NCBI RefSeq assembly: GCF_026967475.1
Contig: NZ_CP114058.1
Location: 1,302,001 to 1,366,000 of the forward strand
DNA: 64,000 nt
Direction: 5' to 3'
Source: Rouxiella chamberiensis
GTDB taxonomy: Bacteria > Pseudomonadota > Gammaproteobacteria > Enterobacterales > Enterobacteriaceae
Below the pieces are notes generated by a model. That model saw only the letters and a program-made list of their open reading frames with translations. It was not told the origin of the DNA and made no database searches. The translations under genes were made by a program, and so were the position numbers. Position 1 is the stretch's first letter, and every line of letters begins with the position of its first letter. Of this stretch, positions 26,717-37,729 are shown one piece after another.

Positions 26717-27993
26717 ATGAAACTTGAATCATTTTGGCAGGCAACGGCACCGGTATTCACCGGTGCGGCGGCGGGCGAGCTTCCGGCAAAAGCCGAGGTG
26801 GTGGTCGTTGGAGGGGATTTACCGGGCTGTCTGCCGCTTACAATCTGGCGAAGGCTGGAGTCGATGTCGTGGTGCTGGAAGCGGGCGAGGTTCTGAGTCA
26901 GGCTTCGGGTCGCAACGGCGGACACTGCAACACCGGCGTGGCGCAAAACTTTGCCGGACTGGTTGACAGTGTCGGCCTCGAGCAAGCCTCTATCTATTAT
27001 CACGCCTACGCCGATGCGGTGAACTATGTGCACTCGGTGGTGCAGGAAGAGGCGATCGACTGCGACCTTATCCGCACCGGCAAGCTTAAACTCGCCAGCA
27101 AGGCCAAGCATTTCCCCTCGCTGGTTAAAACTTATGAACTGCTAAGGCGCACCGTCGACAGCAATGTCGAGCTGATTGATGCCAGCCATATTCGCGACGA
27201 AATCGGCTCCGACGCCTTTCACGGCGGTCTGCTGCAAAAAGGCGGCGGCCAGATGCACATGGGCAAGTTCGGCGTGGGGCTGGCGCAGGCCGCTGCGGCA
27301 AAAGGGGCGGTTATTCATGCGCATACGCCGGTTACCGGCCTGCAGCAGATTGACGGCCACCGTTACCGCGTCAGTACCGCACGCGGCGATATCGATGCCG
27401 GACGCGTGCTGCTTGCCACCGGCACCTCGGACAAAGGGCCGTTCGCCTGGTTTCAACGCCGTATCGTGCCGGTCGGCAGCTTTATTATCGCCACCGCGCC
27501 CCTGACGCCGGGCCAGCTCAAAGAGGCGTTTGTCAACAATCGCACTTATGTCACGTCGCTGAATATCGGTAACTATTTCCGCACAACGGCCGACAATCGT
27601 CTGATTTTCGGCGGGCGCGCACGTTTTGCCATCAGTAATCCTACGTCGGACGCACGCAGCGGTGCCGTGCTGCGTCAGGGGTTGAGTGAACTGTTCCCGC
27701 AACTGGCCGACGTAAGAATCGACTATTGCTGGGGAGGACTGGTGGATATGACCGCAGACAGGCTGCCACGCGCCGGTGAACACGAGGGCCTGTTCTATTC
27801 AATGGGCTACAGCGGTCACGGAACGCAAATGTCGGTGTACATGGGCAAAGTGATGGCAGCCTTGATAACCGGTCAACCGGTTGGAAATCCTTGGCAGCGC
27901 AGCCAGTGGGCCGCCATGCCGGGATATTTTGGCAAGCCCTGGTTTTTACCGGTGGCGGGCCTGTATTACAAAGCCAAAGACAAGGTTTCCTGA
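26717..27993 (+). CDS. FAD-dependent amine/amino-acid oxidoreductase (DAO family, PuuB-like), frameshift at 26813
   Basis: Flavoprotein of the D-amino-acid-oxidase fold that oxidises a C-N bond, releasing an aldehyde or ketone. The true start is ATG 26717 (MKLESFWQ), in a frame that breaks after VVVVGG. Adding one G to the GGGG at 26813-26816 restores VVVVGGGFTGLSAAYNLAKAG, the FAD dinucleotide-binding motif, and gives about 425 aa. SGRNGGHCNTG is typical of gamma-glutamylputrescine oxidase relatives; a late GLFYSMGYSGHGTQMS binds the isoalloxazine side. It sits between the HAD hydrolase and the importer binding protein. The substrate is inferred to be an imported amine or N-substituted amino acid. 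Confidence 0.85.
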
Positions 27994-28062
27994 GTCGGCG
28001 GCACACACAACGCAGTTACTTCATGGCTTTTTTCGGTAAATACCGCATTCGGGGAGATTTCA

Positions 28063-29679
28063 ATGAGCAAATTTCGTAAAGAATCAGGTCCAGATACACC
28101 GAAGTCAGCATCAACAGCGGGTTCACTCGCTGACATCAATATTTCTCGTCGCGGCATGATGAAAATGTTTTCCGCCGGTGCGGCTCTGAGCACCGGGATA
28201 ATCAGCCTGCCAAACAGCGCATGGGCCGTAGAGGCCGCGCCGGTGCAAGGCGGTAAACTGCGCGCCGCCGCGGCCAACTCGTCGGCAGCGGATACGCTGG
28301 ATCCGGCCAAGGCCAACAACAGCGGCGACTACATGCGCCAGTACATGTTCTACAGCGGCCTGACCGAACTCGACACCAAGCTCATTCCGCAGATGGGACT
28401 CGCCGAATCCATCACCAGCAGTGACGGCATCTTGTGGAGCATCAAGCTGCGTCAGGGCGTGACCTTCCATGATGGTAAATCGCTGACGGCGCAAGATGTC
28501 GTGTTTTCACTGTCGCGCCACAAGGACCCGGCTACGGCGTCCACGGCAATCGCGCTCGCCAAGCAGTTTGCCAGTATCAAGGCCGTGGGCCTGATGGAAG
28601 TCGAGCTAAAACTCGAACAGGCCAACTTCGACCTGCCGTCGATTCTGGGCACTCCCGCATTCCTGATTTTGCAGGACGGCACCAAGGATTTCAGCAAGGC
28701 TATCGGCACTGGCCCCTATACGTGCAAGGAGTTTTCGCCGGGGACCCGCACCGTGGGCGAGCGCAACAAGAATTTCTGGAAGCCCGGCCTGCCGCACCTC
28801 GATGAAGTCGAGCTGCTGGGAGTGACCGATCCCGCCGCACGCGTCAATGCGCTGCTCTCCGGCGAACTGCATTTTGTCTCTACCCTGAGCTCGCGCGACG
28901 TCAAGCGCGTCAACGGTTCCGGCACCTGTTCGGTACTGGAGAGCAAGTCCGGCATGTACAGCGATTTAATCCTGCGCCAGGACGCCGCCATCACCAGCAA
29001 TCCCGATTTCGTGCTGGCGATGAAGTACCTTCAGCCGCGCGAAATGCTGCTGAAAACCGTGGTGCAGGGCTTTGGAACGATGGCCAACGACCATCCGGTT
29101 CCGCCCTGGCATCCGTTTTTCAACAAAGACCTGCCGCAGCGGCCAAATGATTTGGACAAGGCCAGATTCCACCTCAAGAAGTCCGGACTCGTCAAACCGA
29201 GCCTGGAAATTGTCGCCACCGACAACATCGAAGGTGCGATGGAAGGGGCGCAGTTCCTGCAACAACTGGGCAGTCAGGTCGGCATGAATCTCAAGGTGCG
29301 CCGCGTTCCTTATGACGGTTACTGGTCGCAGCACTGGATGAAACATCCGCTCGGCTACGGCTCGGTCAACCCGCGCCCGACGCTGGACATGCTGTTCAGC
29401 CAGTTCTACAAGTCGGATGCGCCGTGGAACGAATCCGGCTGGAAAAACGCGCAGTTCGACCAGTTGGTCACGGCGGCACGCGGCGAGCGCGACCAGGCGA
29501 AGCGCAAACAGATGTACGGCGATATGCAGGAGTTGGTCTATAACCACTGCGGCACGATTATTCCTTTGTTTATCAGCGCACTGGATGGCTACAGCAATAA
29601 AGTCAAAGGGGTGGAATCCTATCCGTCCGGCATGATGATGGGGTATCGCTTTACCGAGTTTGTCTGGTTAACCGCGTAG
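28063..29679 (+). CDS. ABC transporter periplasmic binding protein, SBP family 5 (peptide/opine type)
   Basis: Periplasmic solute-binding protein of 538 aa with a twin-arginine signal (ISRRGMMKMFSAGAALSTG, cleavage after AWA). Family 5 traits are LDPAKANNSGDYMRQYMFYSGL near the mature N-terminus, LRQGVTFHDGKSLTAQDVVFSL and AIGTGPYTCKEFSPGT. Such proteins bind dipeptides, oligopeptides, opines, nickel chelates or glutathione. A Tat rather than Sec signal is less common for the family and suggests folding before export. GGGGAG precedes the ATG. Two permeases and a fused double ATPase follow, so the importer is complete. Confidence 0.9.
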   Translation: MSKFRKESGPDTPKSASTAGSLADINISRRGMMKMFSAGAALSTGIISLPNSAWAVEAAPVQGGKLRAAAANSSAADTLDPAKANNSGDYMRQYMFYSGLTELDTKLIPQMGLAESITSSDGILWSIKLRQGVTFHDGKSLTAQDVVFSLSRHKDPATASTAIALAKQFASIKAVGLMEVELKLEQANFDLPSILGTPAFLILQDGTKDFSKAIGTGPYTCKEFSPGTRTVGERNKNFWKPGLPHLDEVELLGVTDPAARVNALLSGELHFVSTLSSRDVKRVNGSGTCSVLESKSGMYSDLILRQDAAITSNPDFVLAMKYLQPREMLLKTVVQGFGTMANDHPVPPWHPFFNKDLPQRPNDLDKARFHLKKSGLVKPSLEIVATDNIEGAMEGAQFLQQLGSQVGMNLKVRRVPYDGYWSQHWMKHPLGYGSVNPRPTLDMLFSQFYKSDAPWNESGWKNAQFDQLVTAARGERDQAKRKQMYGDMQELVYNHCGTIIPLFISALDGYSNKVKGVESYPSGMMMGYRFTEFVWLTA

Positions 29680-29692
29680 TCCGGAGGCAACA

Positions 29693-30646
29693 ATGAATCA
29701 GCTTATCCTGTTCCTTATTCTCCGTCGTATCGGTTCTGGCGTGCTGACGCTGTTCATCGTTTCGGCGCTGGTGTTTATCATCACCAGCCTGTTGCCGGGC
29801 GATGCGGCGCAGCAGGCACTGGGGCAGGCCGCGACCCCCGAAACGGTGGCGGCCCTGCGTGAACAGCTCGGCCTGAACCTGCCGATTTGGCAGCGCTACT
29901 TCATGTGGCTCGGCGGGATGCTGCACGGTGATTTTGGCACGTCGTTTGCCAATCATCTGCCGGTCAGCAAACTGGTCGCCCAGCGTATTCCCGCCACCTT
30001 CGAACTGGCCGGAATCACCACGCTGGTCTCCGTGCCGCTGGCGCTTCTGATAGGCATTACGGCGGCGATGAAACGGGGTTCGCTGATTGACCGCATTCTG
30101 GTGGTCGGCACCATGTCTGTCGTCGCCGTGCCCGAATTTCTGGTCGCGACGGTGGCAGTCATGGTGTTCGCGGTACATCTGCACTGGTTCCCGGCGATGT
30201 CGCTGGGTTCCACCGATCAGGATTTCCTGAGCTACCTGCGCGCCTATGCGCTGCCGGTCTTTACCCTCTGCTGTGTGCTGATAGCCCAAATGGCGCGGAT
30301 GACGCGCTCGGCCATCATCAACCAGCTCGACAGTTCCTATCTCGAAATGACGTTGCTGAAGGGCGTGAGTCCGCTGCGCGCTGTGCTGCGTCATGCCTTG
30401 CCGAATTCGGTCGGGCCGATTGCCAACGCCATCTCGCTGAGCCTTTCCTATCTGTTTGGCGGGGTGATTATCATCGAAACCATTTTCAGTTATCCGGGAC
30501 TGGCAAGCCAGATGGTCGATGCCGTCAGTAACCGCGATCTGCCGATTGTGCAGCTATGTGTGATGCTGTTCAGCGGCTGTTATCTGCTGCTTCTGCTACT
30601 GGCCGATATCGCGACCATCGCCTTCAATCCGAAGCTTAAACAGTAA
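29693..30646 (+). CDS. ABC transporter permease, DppB/OppB type
   Basis: Inner-membrane permease of 317 aa with about six helices. The N-terminal helix is followed by the DppB-type LPGDAAQQALGQAATPETVAALREQLGL segment (short form), and the cytoplasmic EAA-like loop is YLEMTLLKGVSPLRAVLRHALPN. It begins 13 bases after the binding-protein stop. With the next gene it forms the translocation channel for the imported amino compound. Confidence 0.92.
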   Translation: MNQLILFLILRRIGSGVLTLFIVSALVFIITSLLPGDAAQQALGQAATPETVAALREQLGLNLPIWQRYFMWLGGMLHGDFGTSFANHLPVSKLVAQRIPATFELAGITTLVSVPLALLIGITAAMKRGSLIDRILVVGTMSVVAVPEFLVATVAVMVFAVHLHWFPAMSLGSTDQDFLSYLRAYALPVFTLCCVLIAQMARMTRSAIINQLDSSYLEMTLLKGVSPLRAVLRHALPNSVGPIANAISLSLSYLFGGVIIIETIFSYPGLASQMVDAVSNRDLPIVQLCVMLFSGCYLLLLLLADIATIAFNPKLKQ

Positions 30647-30666
30647 GTTACCAGAGGGGACGCGTG

Positions 30667-31536
30667 ATGCGTAAAACAGTAAGAGTGTTAAAAACGGCGC
30701 TGAACTTCTGGCTATCGCTCTCCGTGACCGGTCGCGTGGGCCTGAGTATCAGCCTATTCTGGCTGTGCATGGCGCTGTTTGGCGGCTGGATTGCGCCCTA
30801 TAACGTCGAAGACCTCGGCGCAGGCGGCATGAACGAAGGGTTCAGCCGTGCCTTCCTGCTCGGCACGGATTATCTCGGCCGCGACATGCTGACCCGCGTG
30901 CTTTATGGCGCGCGCTACTCGATTGGCCTTGCGCTTTCCGCCGCCGTGCTGGCGAGCGTATTCGGCACCTTGCTGGCGCTGCTGGCCGCGATGTCCGGCC
31001 GCTGGCTGGAAGAGTTGCTGGGCCGCATCAATGACGCGCTTTTGATTATGCCGGGCAAGATCATGGCGCTGCTGATTGTGGCGGTGTTTGGTTCCTCGCT
31101 GCCGATGCTTATCGTCACCGCCGTTATCAGCTACTGGCCGGGTGCGTACCGTATCGCCTATGCGATGGCCTCGAATCTGCGCTCGATGGATTATGTGCAG
31201 GCGGCGCATCTGCGCGGTGAAAGCAAACTCTATATTGCGCTGACCGACGTGCTGCCCAACATGCTGCACCCGATGCTGACGGATTTCGGGCTACGTTTTG
31301 TCTATATCGTGCTGCTGCTGAGCGGTCTGAGCTTTCTCGGCCTGGGCGTGCAACCGCCTTATGCCGACTGGGGCACACTGGTGCATGAAAATCTTCAGGC
31401 CCTGTTTGACGGATCGCCCGCCGTGCTTATTCCGGCGCTCGCCATCGCCAGCCTGACCATCGGCGTGAATCTGTTCATCGACAGCCTGCAATCGCGTCGC
31501 ACCATTCGTCTGCAACTTGAAGAGGAGGCGGCATGA
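30667..31536 (+). CDS. ABC transporter permease, DppC/OppC type
   Basis: Second inner-membrane permease, about 289 aa from ATG 30667; an in-frame GTG three bases upstream is possible but is closer to the GAGGGG ribosome site than usual. Typical DppC features are the periplasmic N-terminal region with LLGTDYLGRDMLTRVLYGAR, five to six helices, the loop VQAAHLRGESKLYIALTDVLPN and the ending LGVQPPYADWGTLVHEN. The stop overlaps the start of the ATPase gene (ATGA), showing tight coupling. Confidence 0.91.
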   Translation: MRKTVRVLKTALNFWLSLSVTGRVGLSISLFWLCMALFGGWIAPYNVEDLGAGGMNEGFSRAFLLGTDYLGRDMLTRVLYGARYSIGLALSAAVLASVFGTLLALLAAMSGRWLEELLGRINDALLIMPGKIMALLIVAVFGSSLPMLIVTAVISYWPGAYRIAYAMASNLRSMDYVQAAHLRGESKLYIALTDVLPNMLHPMLTDFGLRFVYIVLLLSGLSFLGLGVQPPYADWGTLVHENLQALFDGSPAVLIPALAIASLTIGVNLFIDSLQSRRTIRLQLEEEAA

Positions 31537-33250
31537 AGAGTCAATCCATCCATTCTGCGGGTCATCACGATATGACACAGGCACCTCAAACCGACAAGCC
31601 GGTGATAGTCAACGTTCGCCATCTCGAGGTGCAGGCCAAAAACGATGCGGACGAGGTGATTACACTGGTGTCCGACATCAATTTCGAGGTCAGAAAAGGC
31701 GAAGTGCTGGCGCTGATCGGCGAATCCGGCTCCGGTAAAACCACTATCGCGCTGGCGTTGATGGGGTATGCCCGTCATGGCTGTCGCATCAGCGGCGGTG
31801 ACATTGAACTGGCAGGCACCGACGTCACACACCTTTCTGCCCGTCAACTCAGCCAGTTTCGCGGCTCGACGGTGGCCTATATTGCCCAGAGTGCCGCCGC
31901 GTCCTTTAATCCGGCCATGACCCTGATGGATCAGGTGGTGGAACCCGTCTTGATTCACGGCACCATGAAACGCGCCGAGGCCGAGAAAAAAGCCGTCGAC
32001 CTGTTTCGTGAACTGGCGCTGCCTTCGCCGGAAACCATCGGCAAGCGCTATCCGCACCAAGTCTCGGGCGGACAGTTGCAGCGCGTGATGGCGGCCATGG
32101 CGCTTATCGGCGATCCTGAGGTCGTGATTCTCGATGAACCCACCACGGCGCTGGATGTGACCACCCAGCTTGAAGTGCTGAAAACCTTCCGCCGCGTGGT
32201 TAAACAGCGCGGCACCACGGCCATCTACGTCAGTCATGATCTTGCCGTAGTGGCGCAGATGGCCGACAAGATTCTGGTGCTGCTGAAAGGGCAGATTGCC
32301 GAGTACGGCACGACGGAAGAGTTGCTGCAACGCCCGCAGTCGCCTTACACCCGCAGTTTGCTCGACGCCGCGCAGCACAAGCCGCGTAACAGCCCGTGGC
32401 AGCCGGAAGCGGCACCGCTCAAGGCCTTGCTCGAAGTGCGAGACCTCGCCGCAGGATATGGTCCGCTGGATGATAATGGCAACCCGAAAATCAGCATCTT
32501 GCAGGACATCAATTTCAAGCTCTATCCGGGTCAGGCGATAGGCATAATCGGCGAGTCCGGCTCCGGCAAGACCACGCTGGCGCGGGCGGTGGCGGGCATG
32601 ATTGCGCCGAGCAACGGTTATATTCTGTTTAATGAAAGTTATCTGAAAGGCGACATGACGGCCAGAAGCCCCGACGAGCTGCGCCGCATCCAGTTTGTGT
32701 TCCAGATGGCCGATACCGCACTCAATCCGAGTCAGACCATCGCCACCATTCTCAAACGCCCGCTGGTGTTTTTCCACGGTCTGCGCGGCAAGGCGCTGGA
32801 TGCCCGACTGAAACAGTTGCTGGATCTGGTGCGTCTGCCGCACAGCATTTTGCATCGTAAACCGGCCGGGCTTTCCGGGGGCAGAAGCAGCGCGTCAATC
32901 TGGCGCGGGCGCTGGCGGCAGAGCCGGATCTTATCCTCTGCGATGAAGTCACCTCGGCGCTGGACTCCGTCGTGGCCGCCGCCGTGCTGGATCTCATTTC
33001 GGAGTTGCGCCGCGAGCTCAATGTGTCGTTCCTGTTTATCAGTCACGATTTGCATGCCGTGCGCTCCGTGTGCGACGACATCATCGTTATCAACAACGGC
33101 CAGATAGCCACGCAGGTGAGCCGCAACGATTACGACAAGGCCTCCAGCAGTCTCTATTACGAGCGGTTGAAACGCGCCGTGCCGGAACTGCGTCAGGGTT
33201 GGCTCGAAGAGCAGGACGGCGAACCGCTGGGTCTGCCGCTGGCCGAATAA
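31533..33250 (+). CDS. ABC transporter ATPase, fused DppD-DppF type, frameshift at 32877
   Basis: Two nucleotide-binding domains in one chain of about 572 aa energise the importer. Domain 1: GESGSGKTT near residue 67, signature [10 protein letters not shown], Walker [13 protein letters not shown]. Domain 2 repeats GESGSGKTT and reaches LSGG, where the frame breaks. Restoring one G in the GGGGG at 32877-32881 gives [15 protein letters not shown] and [15 protein letters not shown], ending at 33250. Linked DppD/DppF domains are known in family 5 importers of alpha- and gammaproteobacteria. The start overlaps the permease stop. Confidence 0.87.
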
Positions 33251-33300
33251 TGCCGACATTTTTTGCTTTAGACACGACGTTTAACAAGGAACCGCCGTTC

Positions 33301-34631
33301 ATGCCCGCACCGATTAGATTTGTACAGGACAGCCCCCATTTTCCCGACGCAGTCGACGTCGTGGTGATAGGCGGCGGTATTGCCGGAGTCGCGACCGCCT
33401 ATGAGCTGGCGCGGCGCGGCGTTTCGGTGGCACTGCTCGAAAAAGGCCTGATTGGCGCCGAACAGTCGAGCCGCAACTGGGGCTGGTGCCGTCAGCAGAA
33501 TCGCGACGAGCGCGAGCTGCCGCTGTCGATTCATGCGCTGCAACGCTGGAAAACGCTCAGGCAGGAAACCGGCGAGGAGCTGGGTTTTCGCAACACGGGT
33601 CTGGTTTACGCCACCAAAAAACAGGAGGAGATAGATGCCTGGGAAACGTGGGGCCAGATGGCCAAAAATTACGGCATGCACAGCGAAATCCTTACCGCAG
33701 AGCGCGCCAAGGCCTTGACCGCAGGCAGTGTTTCAACATGGCGTGGCGGAGTCTATTCGCCCACCGACGGCCACGCCGAACCTTCGCTCGCGGCACCCGG
33801 ACTGGCTATTGCCGCGCAGAAGCTCGGCGCGCAGGTGTTTCAATATTGCGCCGTGCGGGGACTCGATGTCTCGGCAGGGCGCGTCAGCGGAGTATGGACC
33901 GAACGCGGTCTGATTCGGGCGGCGTCCGTCGTGTGCGCGGGAGGCGCGTGGAGCTCGATGTTCTGCCGTCGTCACGGCATCGACCTGCCGCTTGGCAATG
34001 TGATAGGCACCGCCATGCGGACAGCGCCTATCGAGCAGGTCATCAAGATGCCGCTGTACACGGAAGGCTTTGCCTGCCGCCCGCAGCTCGACGGCAGTTA
34101 CACGCTGTCGGTGTCGGGTCGTGGCCGGGTGGCTATCGGGCCGCAGGGTCTTCGCTACGCCAAAAATTCTATCCGACCTTTCAGGCACGGCGTAAAAATC
34201 TCAAGGTGCATTTCAGTCCGAGCGCCTTTTTTAGAGGGCCGGAAGCGCTCGGGAAATGGCAGTTCGACGCGCCATCGCCTTTTGAAAAGGTCCGCGTGCT
34301 TGACCCCGCCGCCGACAGTGCCATGGTGCAGGAGGGCATAGACGCCATGCGCCGTGAGTTTCCGGCGTTGGGCGCGGTGCGGGTCGTGCAGTCGTGGGGC
34401 GGAATGATCGACAGTACGCCCGATGCGGTGCCGGTTATCTCTGGCGTGGACACACTGCCTGGCCTGTTTATTTCGGCAGGCTACAGCGCGCACGGCTTCG
34501 GCATTGGTCCGGGGGCGGGCAGCCTGATGGCGGATTTGGTCACCGGCAGCGTGCCGGTTGTCGATCCGACGCCTTTCCGTTATAACCGATTCAACGATGG
34601 CAGTGACATTAACAAACCGGGAATGATGTAA
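33301..34631 (+). CDS. FAD-dependent oxidoreductase (DadA/glycine-oxidase-like), frameshift at 34162
   Basis: Second DAO-fold flavoprotein in the operon, about 443 aa. It begins with an FAD motif VVVIGGGIAGVATAYELARRG and has EQSSRNWGWCRQQNRDERELP, a covalent-flavin or active-site type segment of this family. The first frame ends soon after GPQGLRYAK; one more A in AAAAA (34162-34166) continues it as KFYPTFQARRKNLKVHFSP and on to SWGGMIDSTPDAVPVI and SAGYSAHGFGIGPGAG. The stop is directly followed by the next ATG. Two different FAD oxidases suggest two successive C-N oxidations, or alternate substrates. Confidence 0.86.
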
Positions 34632-35534
34632 ATGACAGAACAGTCCGCAGTGATGCACCCCAATACGCTTTCTCCTATTACCCTTCGTGAGATGACGGCC
34701 GACGATCTGCCTGCCTGTCATGGATTATCGCAGCAGGTTTCCTGGCCGCATCGTCTGGAAGACTGGCAACTGGCGCTGCACTGCGGCAAAGGCTGGGTGG
34801 CCGAAGCCGAAGGCAAGGTAGTCGGCAGCGCCATCTACTGGCAGTGGGGCAGCGACTACGCCACGCTGGGTCTGGTCATCGTCAGCCCCGAATGTCAGGG
34901 GCGCGGGATTGGCAAGCAGTTGCTGCTGACCTTGACCGGCAAACTCGACGGCAGCATCGTTCGTCTTCACGCTACGCCGGAAGGCCGCCCGCTGTACGAG
35001 AAACTCGGTTTCGTCGCCACCGGTGAAATCCGTCAGCAGCAGAGCCGCGAATTGCCCGCCATTGCGCCGCCAGAGTTGACCGTCGACGAAGCATTGCGTG
35101 CCCTGAATGCCGACGATGTGACCAAGATGACGGCGCTGGATGCCCAGTCGAGCGGTATGCAGCGTGGCATTTTGTATCAGGCGCTGGGCGACCCGACAAG
35201 CGCGATGCGCATGGTGAAAGGCCTGATGCTGACCCGGGACGGCGAACCCGCCGGTTTCGCCATGCTGCGTGAATTTGGTCGCGGTTATGCGCTGGGTCCC
35301 GTGATTACGCAAAATGTGCAGGATGCCCAAAAATTGATTGCCCAGTTGCTGCACGAAATTCCGGGTCAGTTTGTGCGTCTGGACGTTGAAGCAGACAGCG
35401 GTCTGGCCGAATGGCTCGATACGCTGGGGCTGGCGTGTGTCGATAGCCCGACCACCATGTACAAAGACGGTGCGCCGCTTCGCGCGTCCAACGGCTGGCG
35501 CAATCTTGTGCTGGCGACACAGGCCATGGGCTAG
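34632..35534 (+). CDS. Two-domain GNAT acetyltransferase with YitH-like C-terminal domain
   Basis: 300-aa protein with an N-terminal GNAT domain (about residues 15-145) holding the acetyl-CoA motif VIVSPECQGRGIGKQLLL and a late RPLYEKLGFVATGE. The C-terminal half (about 160-295) resembles the second GNAT-like domain of YitH-type proteins: GEPAGFAMLREFGRGYALGPVI. It begins at the base after the upstream stop and ends eight bases before the reductase gene. It may N-acetylate or de-toxify an amino intermediate that the M20 hydrolase in the same operon later deacylates; this is inference. Confidence 0.83.
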   Translation: MTEQSAVMHPNTLSPITLREMTADDLPACHGLSQQVSWPHRLEDWQLALHCGKGWVAEAEGKVVGSAIYWQWGSDYATLGLVIVSPECQGRGIGKQLLLTLTGKLDGSIVRLHATPEGRPLYEKLGFVATGEIRQQQSRELPAIAPPELTVDEALRALNADDVTKMTALDAQSSGMQRGILYQALGDPTSAMRMVKGLMLTRDGEPAGFAMLREFGRGYALGPVITQNVQDAQKLIAQLLHEIPGQFVRLDVEADSGLAEWLDTLGLACVDSPTTMYKDGAPLRASNGWRNLVLATQAMG

Positions 35535-35542
35535 GAGTTATC

Positions 35543-36492
35543 GTGAAAACCATTCTCTATAAGTCCGACCCCGCGCGCGGTGCATTATGGCAACGGATTC
35601 TGGCCGACATCGCACCGCAATATCGATTCATTCAGTGGACGGACCTCGATTTTTCCAGAGGCGATCCGGCCGTGTTCGCCGAGGTCGAGTATCTGGTCGT
35701 CTGGATGCCGCCAGAAGGTCTGGCGCAACGTTTTCCGCAGCTGAAAGTGCTATTCTCGATTGGTGCCGGTGTCGACCAGTTCGACCTCGGTGCACTGCCA
35801 GCCGGTTTGCCGGTGGTCAGAATGGTCGAGCCGGGACTGACGCAGGGCATGGTCGAATATGTCACTTTCGCCGCGCTGGGTCTGCATCGCGACATGCCGC
35901 GCTATCTGCGCCAGCAGCGTGAACAGCAATGGAAAAGCCACCCGATGGTCAGTGCGTCCAAACGGCGTATCGGCGTGATGGGGCTGGGGAACTCGGAGAG
36001 GCTACACTTAAGATGTTGATGAATTTCGGCTTCGAGTGTCATGGCTGGAGCCGTTCCGGGAAAGCTATCGAGGGCGTGACAGGGTGGGCCGGCGTAGAAC
36101 AACTGGCGCAATTTCTGGCGCACAGCGATATTCTGGTGTGCCTGCTGCCTTTAACCGCCGACACGCGCGGCATGCTGAACGCAGAGCTCTTTGCCCTGTT
36201 GCCACAAGGCGCATCGTTGATTCAGGTGGGGCGCGGAGCACATCTGGTGGCCGACGACCTTCTTGCGGCTCTGGACTGCGGCCAGCTTGGCGCGGCGGTG
36301 CTCGATGTCACAGACCCCGAACCCTTACCGGCCGACGACGCGCTGTGGTCGCATCCGGCGGTCTGGATTACACCGCACATCGCAAGCCAGACTCAGCCCG
36401 AAACGGCAGTCAATGCGCTGCTGGCCAATTTGCAGTGTTTCGAACAAGGACGTCCCATGCAGGGCGAAATAGATAAAATCAGGGGGTATTGA
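35543..36492 (+). CDS. ghrA: 2-hydroxyacid dehydrogenase / glyoxylate-hydroxypyruvate reductase (GhrA-like), frameshift at 35986
   Basis: NAD(P)H-dependent reductase of 2-keto acids such as glyoxylate and hydroxypyruvate. It starts MKTILYKSDPARGALWQRIL and has VLFSIGAGVDQFDL. The Rossmann motif is broken: RRIGVMGLG ends one frame, and one more G in GGGG (35986-35989) gives RRIGVMGLGELGEATLKML. The rest follows with LVCLLPLTADTRGMLNAE, LIQVGRGAHLVADDLLAAL, DVTDPEPLPADDALW and HPAVWITPHIASQTQPE (catalytic histidine). The corrected length is about 316 aa, as for GhrA. The substrate in this operon may be a keto acid left after C-N oxidation. Confidence 0.87.
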
Positions 36493-36493
36493 T

Positions 36494-37701
36494 ATGAGCA
36501 GTATGACCGGTGGCCAGGAAAAGGCTTACGTTGATGAAGCGCTCAAGGAGATCCTGCCGCGACTCGTGGGAATGCGCCAGGATTTGCACATGCATCCCGA
36601 ACTCGGCTTCGAAGAACACCGTACGGCGAAGATTGTCGCCGATTTTCTGCGTGAAATCGGGCTTGAGGTTCATGAAGGCGTCGGAAAAACCGGCGTGGTC
36701 GGTGTGCTGCGCAAAGGGGCGGCAGCCGGAGTGTGGGCCTGCGCGCCGATATGGACGCCTTGCCGATTATCGAACAGGGTACGCCCGAGTATGTCAGCCA
36801 GAATCACGGCGTAATGCACGCCTGCGGGCACGACGGCCACACGACCATGCTGCTCGGCGCGGCATGGTTGCTCGCAAAAACGGTAGAGTTCAGCGGCACG
36901 GTCAACTTTATCTTCCAACCTGCGGAAGAGGGGCAGGCGGGCGCGAAAGCGATGATTGACGATAGCCTGTTTACCCGTTTCCCCTGTGACAGCGTGTTTG
37001 CGGTGCACAACTGGCCGGAACTGCCCGAAGGCGTTGCACAGACGCGTCACGGCGCCATCATGGCGGCGGCGGATCGTTTCGATATTCGCGTATTCGGTGG
37101 AGGCGGCCATGCGGCGCAGCCTCATCTTTCGCCGGACACCATGCTGGCGACCAGCGAGCTTGTCGTGCAACTCAACACGATTATCTCACGCTGCATCGAC
37201 CCGACCGATCCCGCGCTGTTAACCGTAACGCAGGTGCAGGGCGGCTTCTCGCATAACATGATCCCGGCCGAAGCCCGCATCACCGGCACGGTACGCAGTT
37301 TTGACCTGCGTGCGCAGGATATTATCGAAGCCAGCCTTCGCCGTCTCGCCGAATACATTCCGGCTGCGCATGGTTTGCAGGCCGAGGTAAAATATAAACG
37401 TTATTATCCGGCGACCATCAACTCGGCGGCAGAGGCCGACATCGCCTTGCAGGCGGCGGCCAGTGCAGGACTTGACACCAGCGTGGCCCCGAAACCCGCG
37501 CTGACCTCGGAAGATTTCTCCTTTATGTTGCAGCAAAAGCCGGGCGCCTATTTGTGGTTGGGGCAGGGCGATGGCAGCGCCAAACCGCTTGCGCCACTGC
37601 ATCACCCAAACTATGACTTCAACGACAATGTGCTGCCGCTGGGCGTGAAATGGTTTGTCGAGGTTGTCAAAAAGCAGCTCGAACATCGACTGACTCTCTA
37701 G
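36494..37701 (+). CDS. M20 family amidohydrolase (hippurate hydrolase/N-acyl-amino-acid amidohydrolase type), frameshift at 36735
   Basis: Zinc-dependent M20D amidohydrolase removing an acyl group from an N-acylated amino acid. The first frame covers [21 protein letters not shown]; restoring one G in GGG (36735-36737) gives [11 protein letters not shown] and about 402 aa. Metal and catalytic motifs follow: [32 protein letters not shown] (catalytic Glu pair) and [15 protein letters not shown]. The dimerisation domain lies in the middle ([11 protein letters not shown]). It is the last gene of the sigma-54 operon; a terminator follows. Its presence suggests the imported compound or an intermediate is N-acylated. 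Confidence 0.87.
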
Positions 37702-37729
37702 TTTATTTCCCGCGTTTTATTTCCTCACG

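Noticed and set aside
31395..32855. 486-codon minus-strand frame opposite the importer ATPase
   Set aside because: Shadow frame; the plus strand carries clear Walker and signature motifs.
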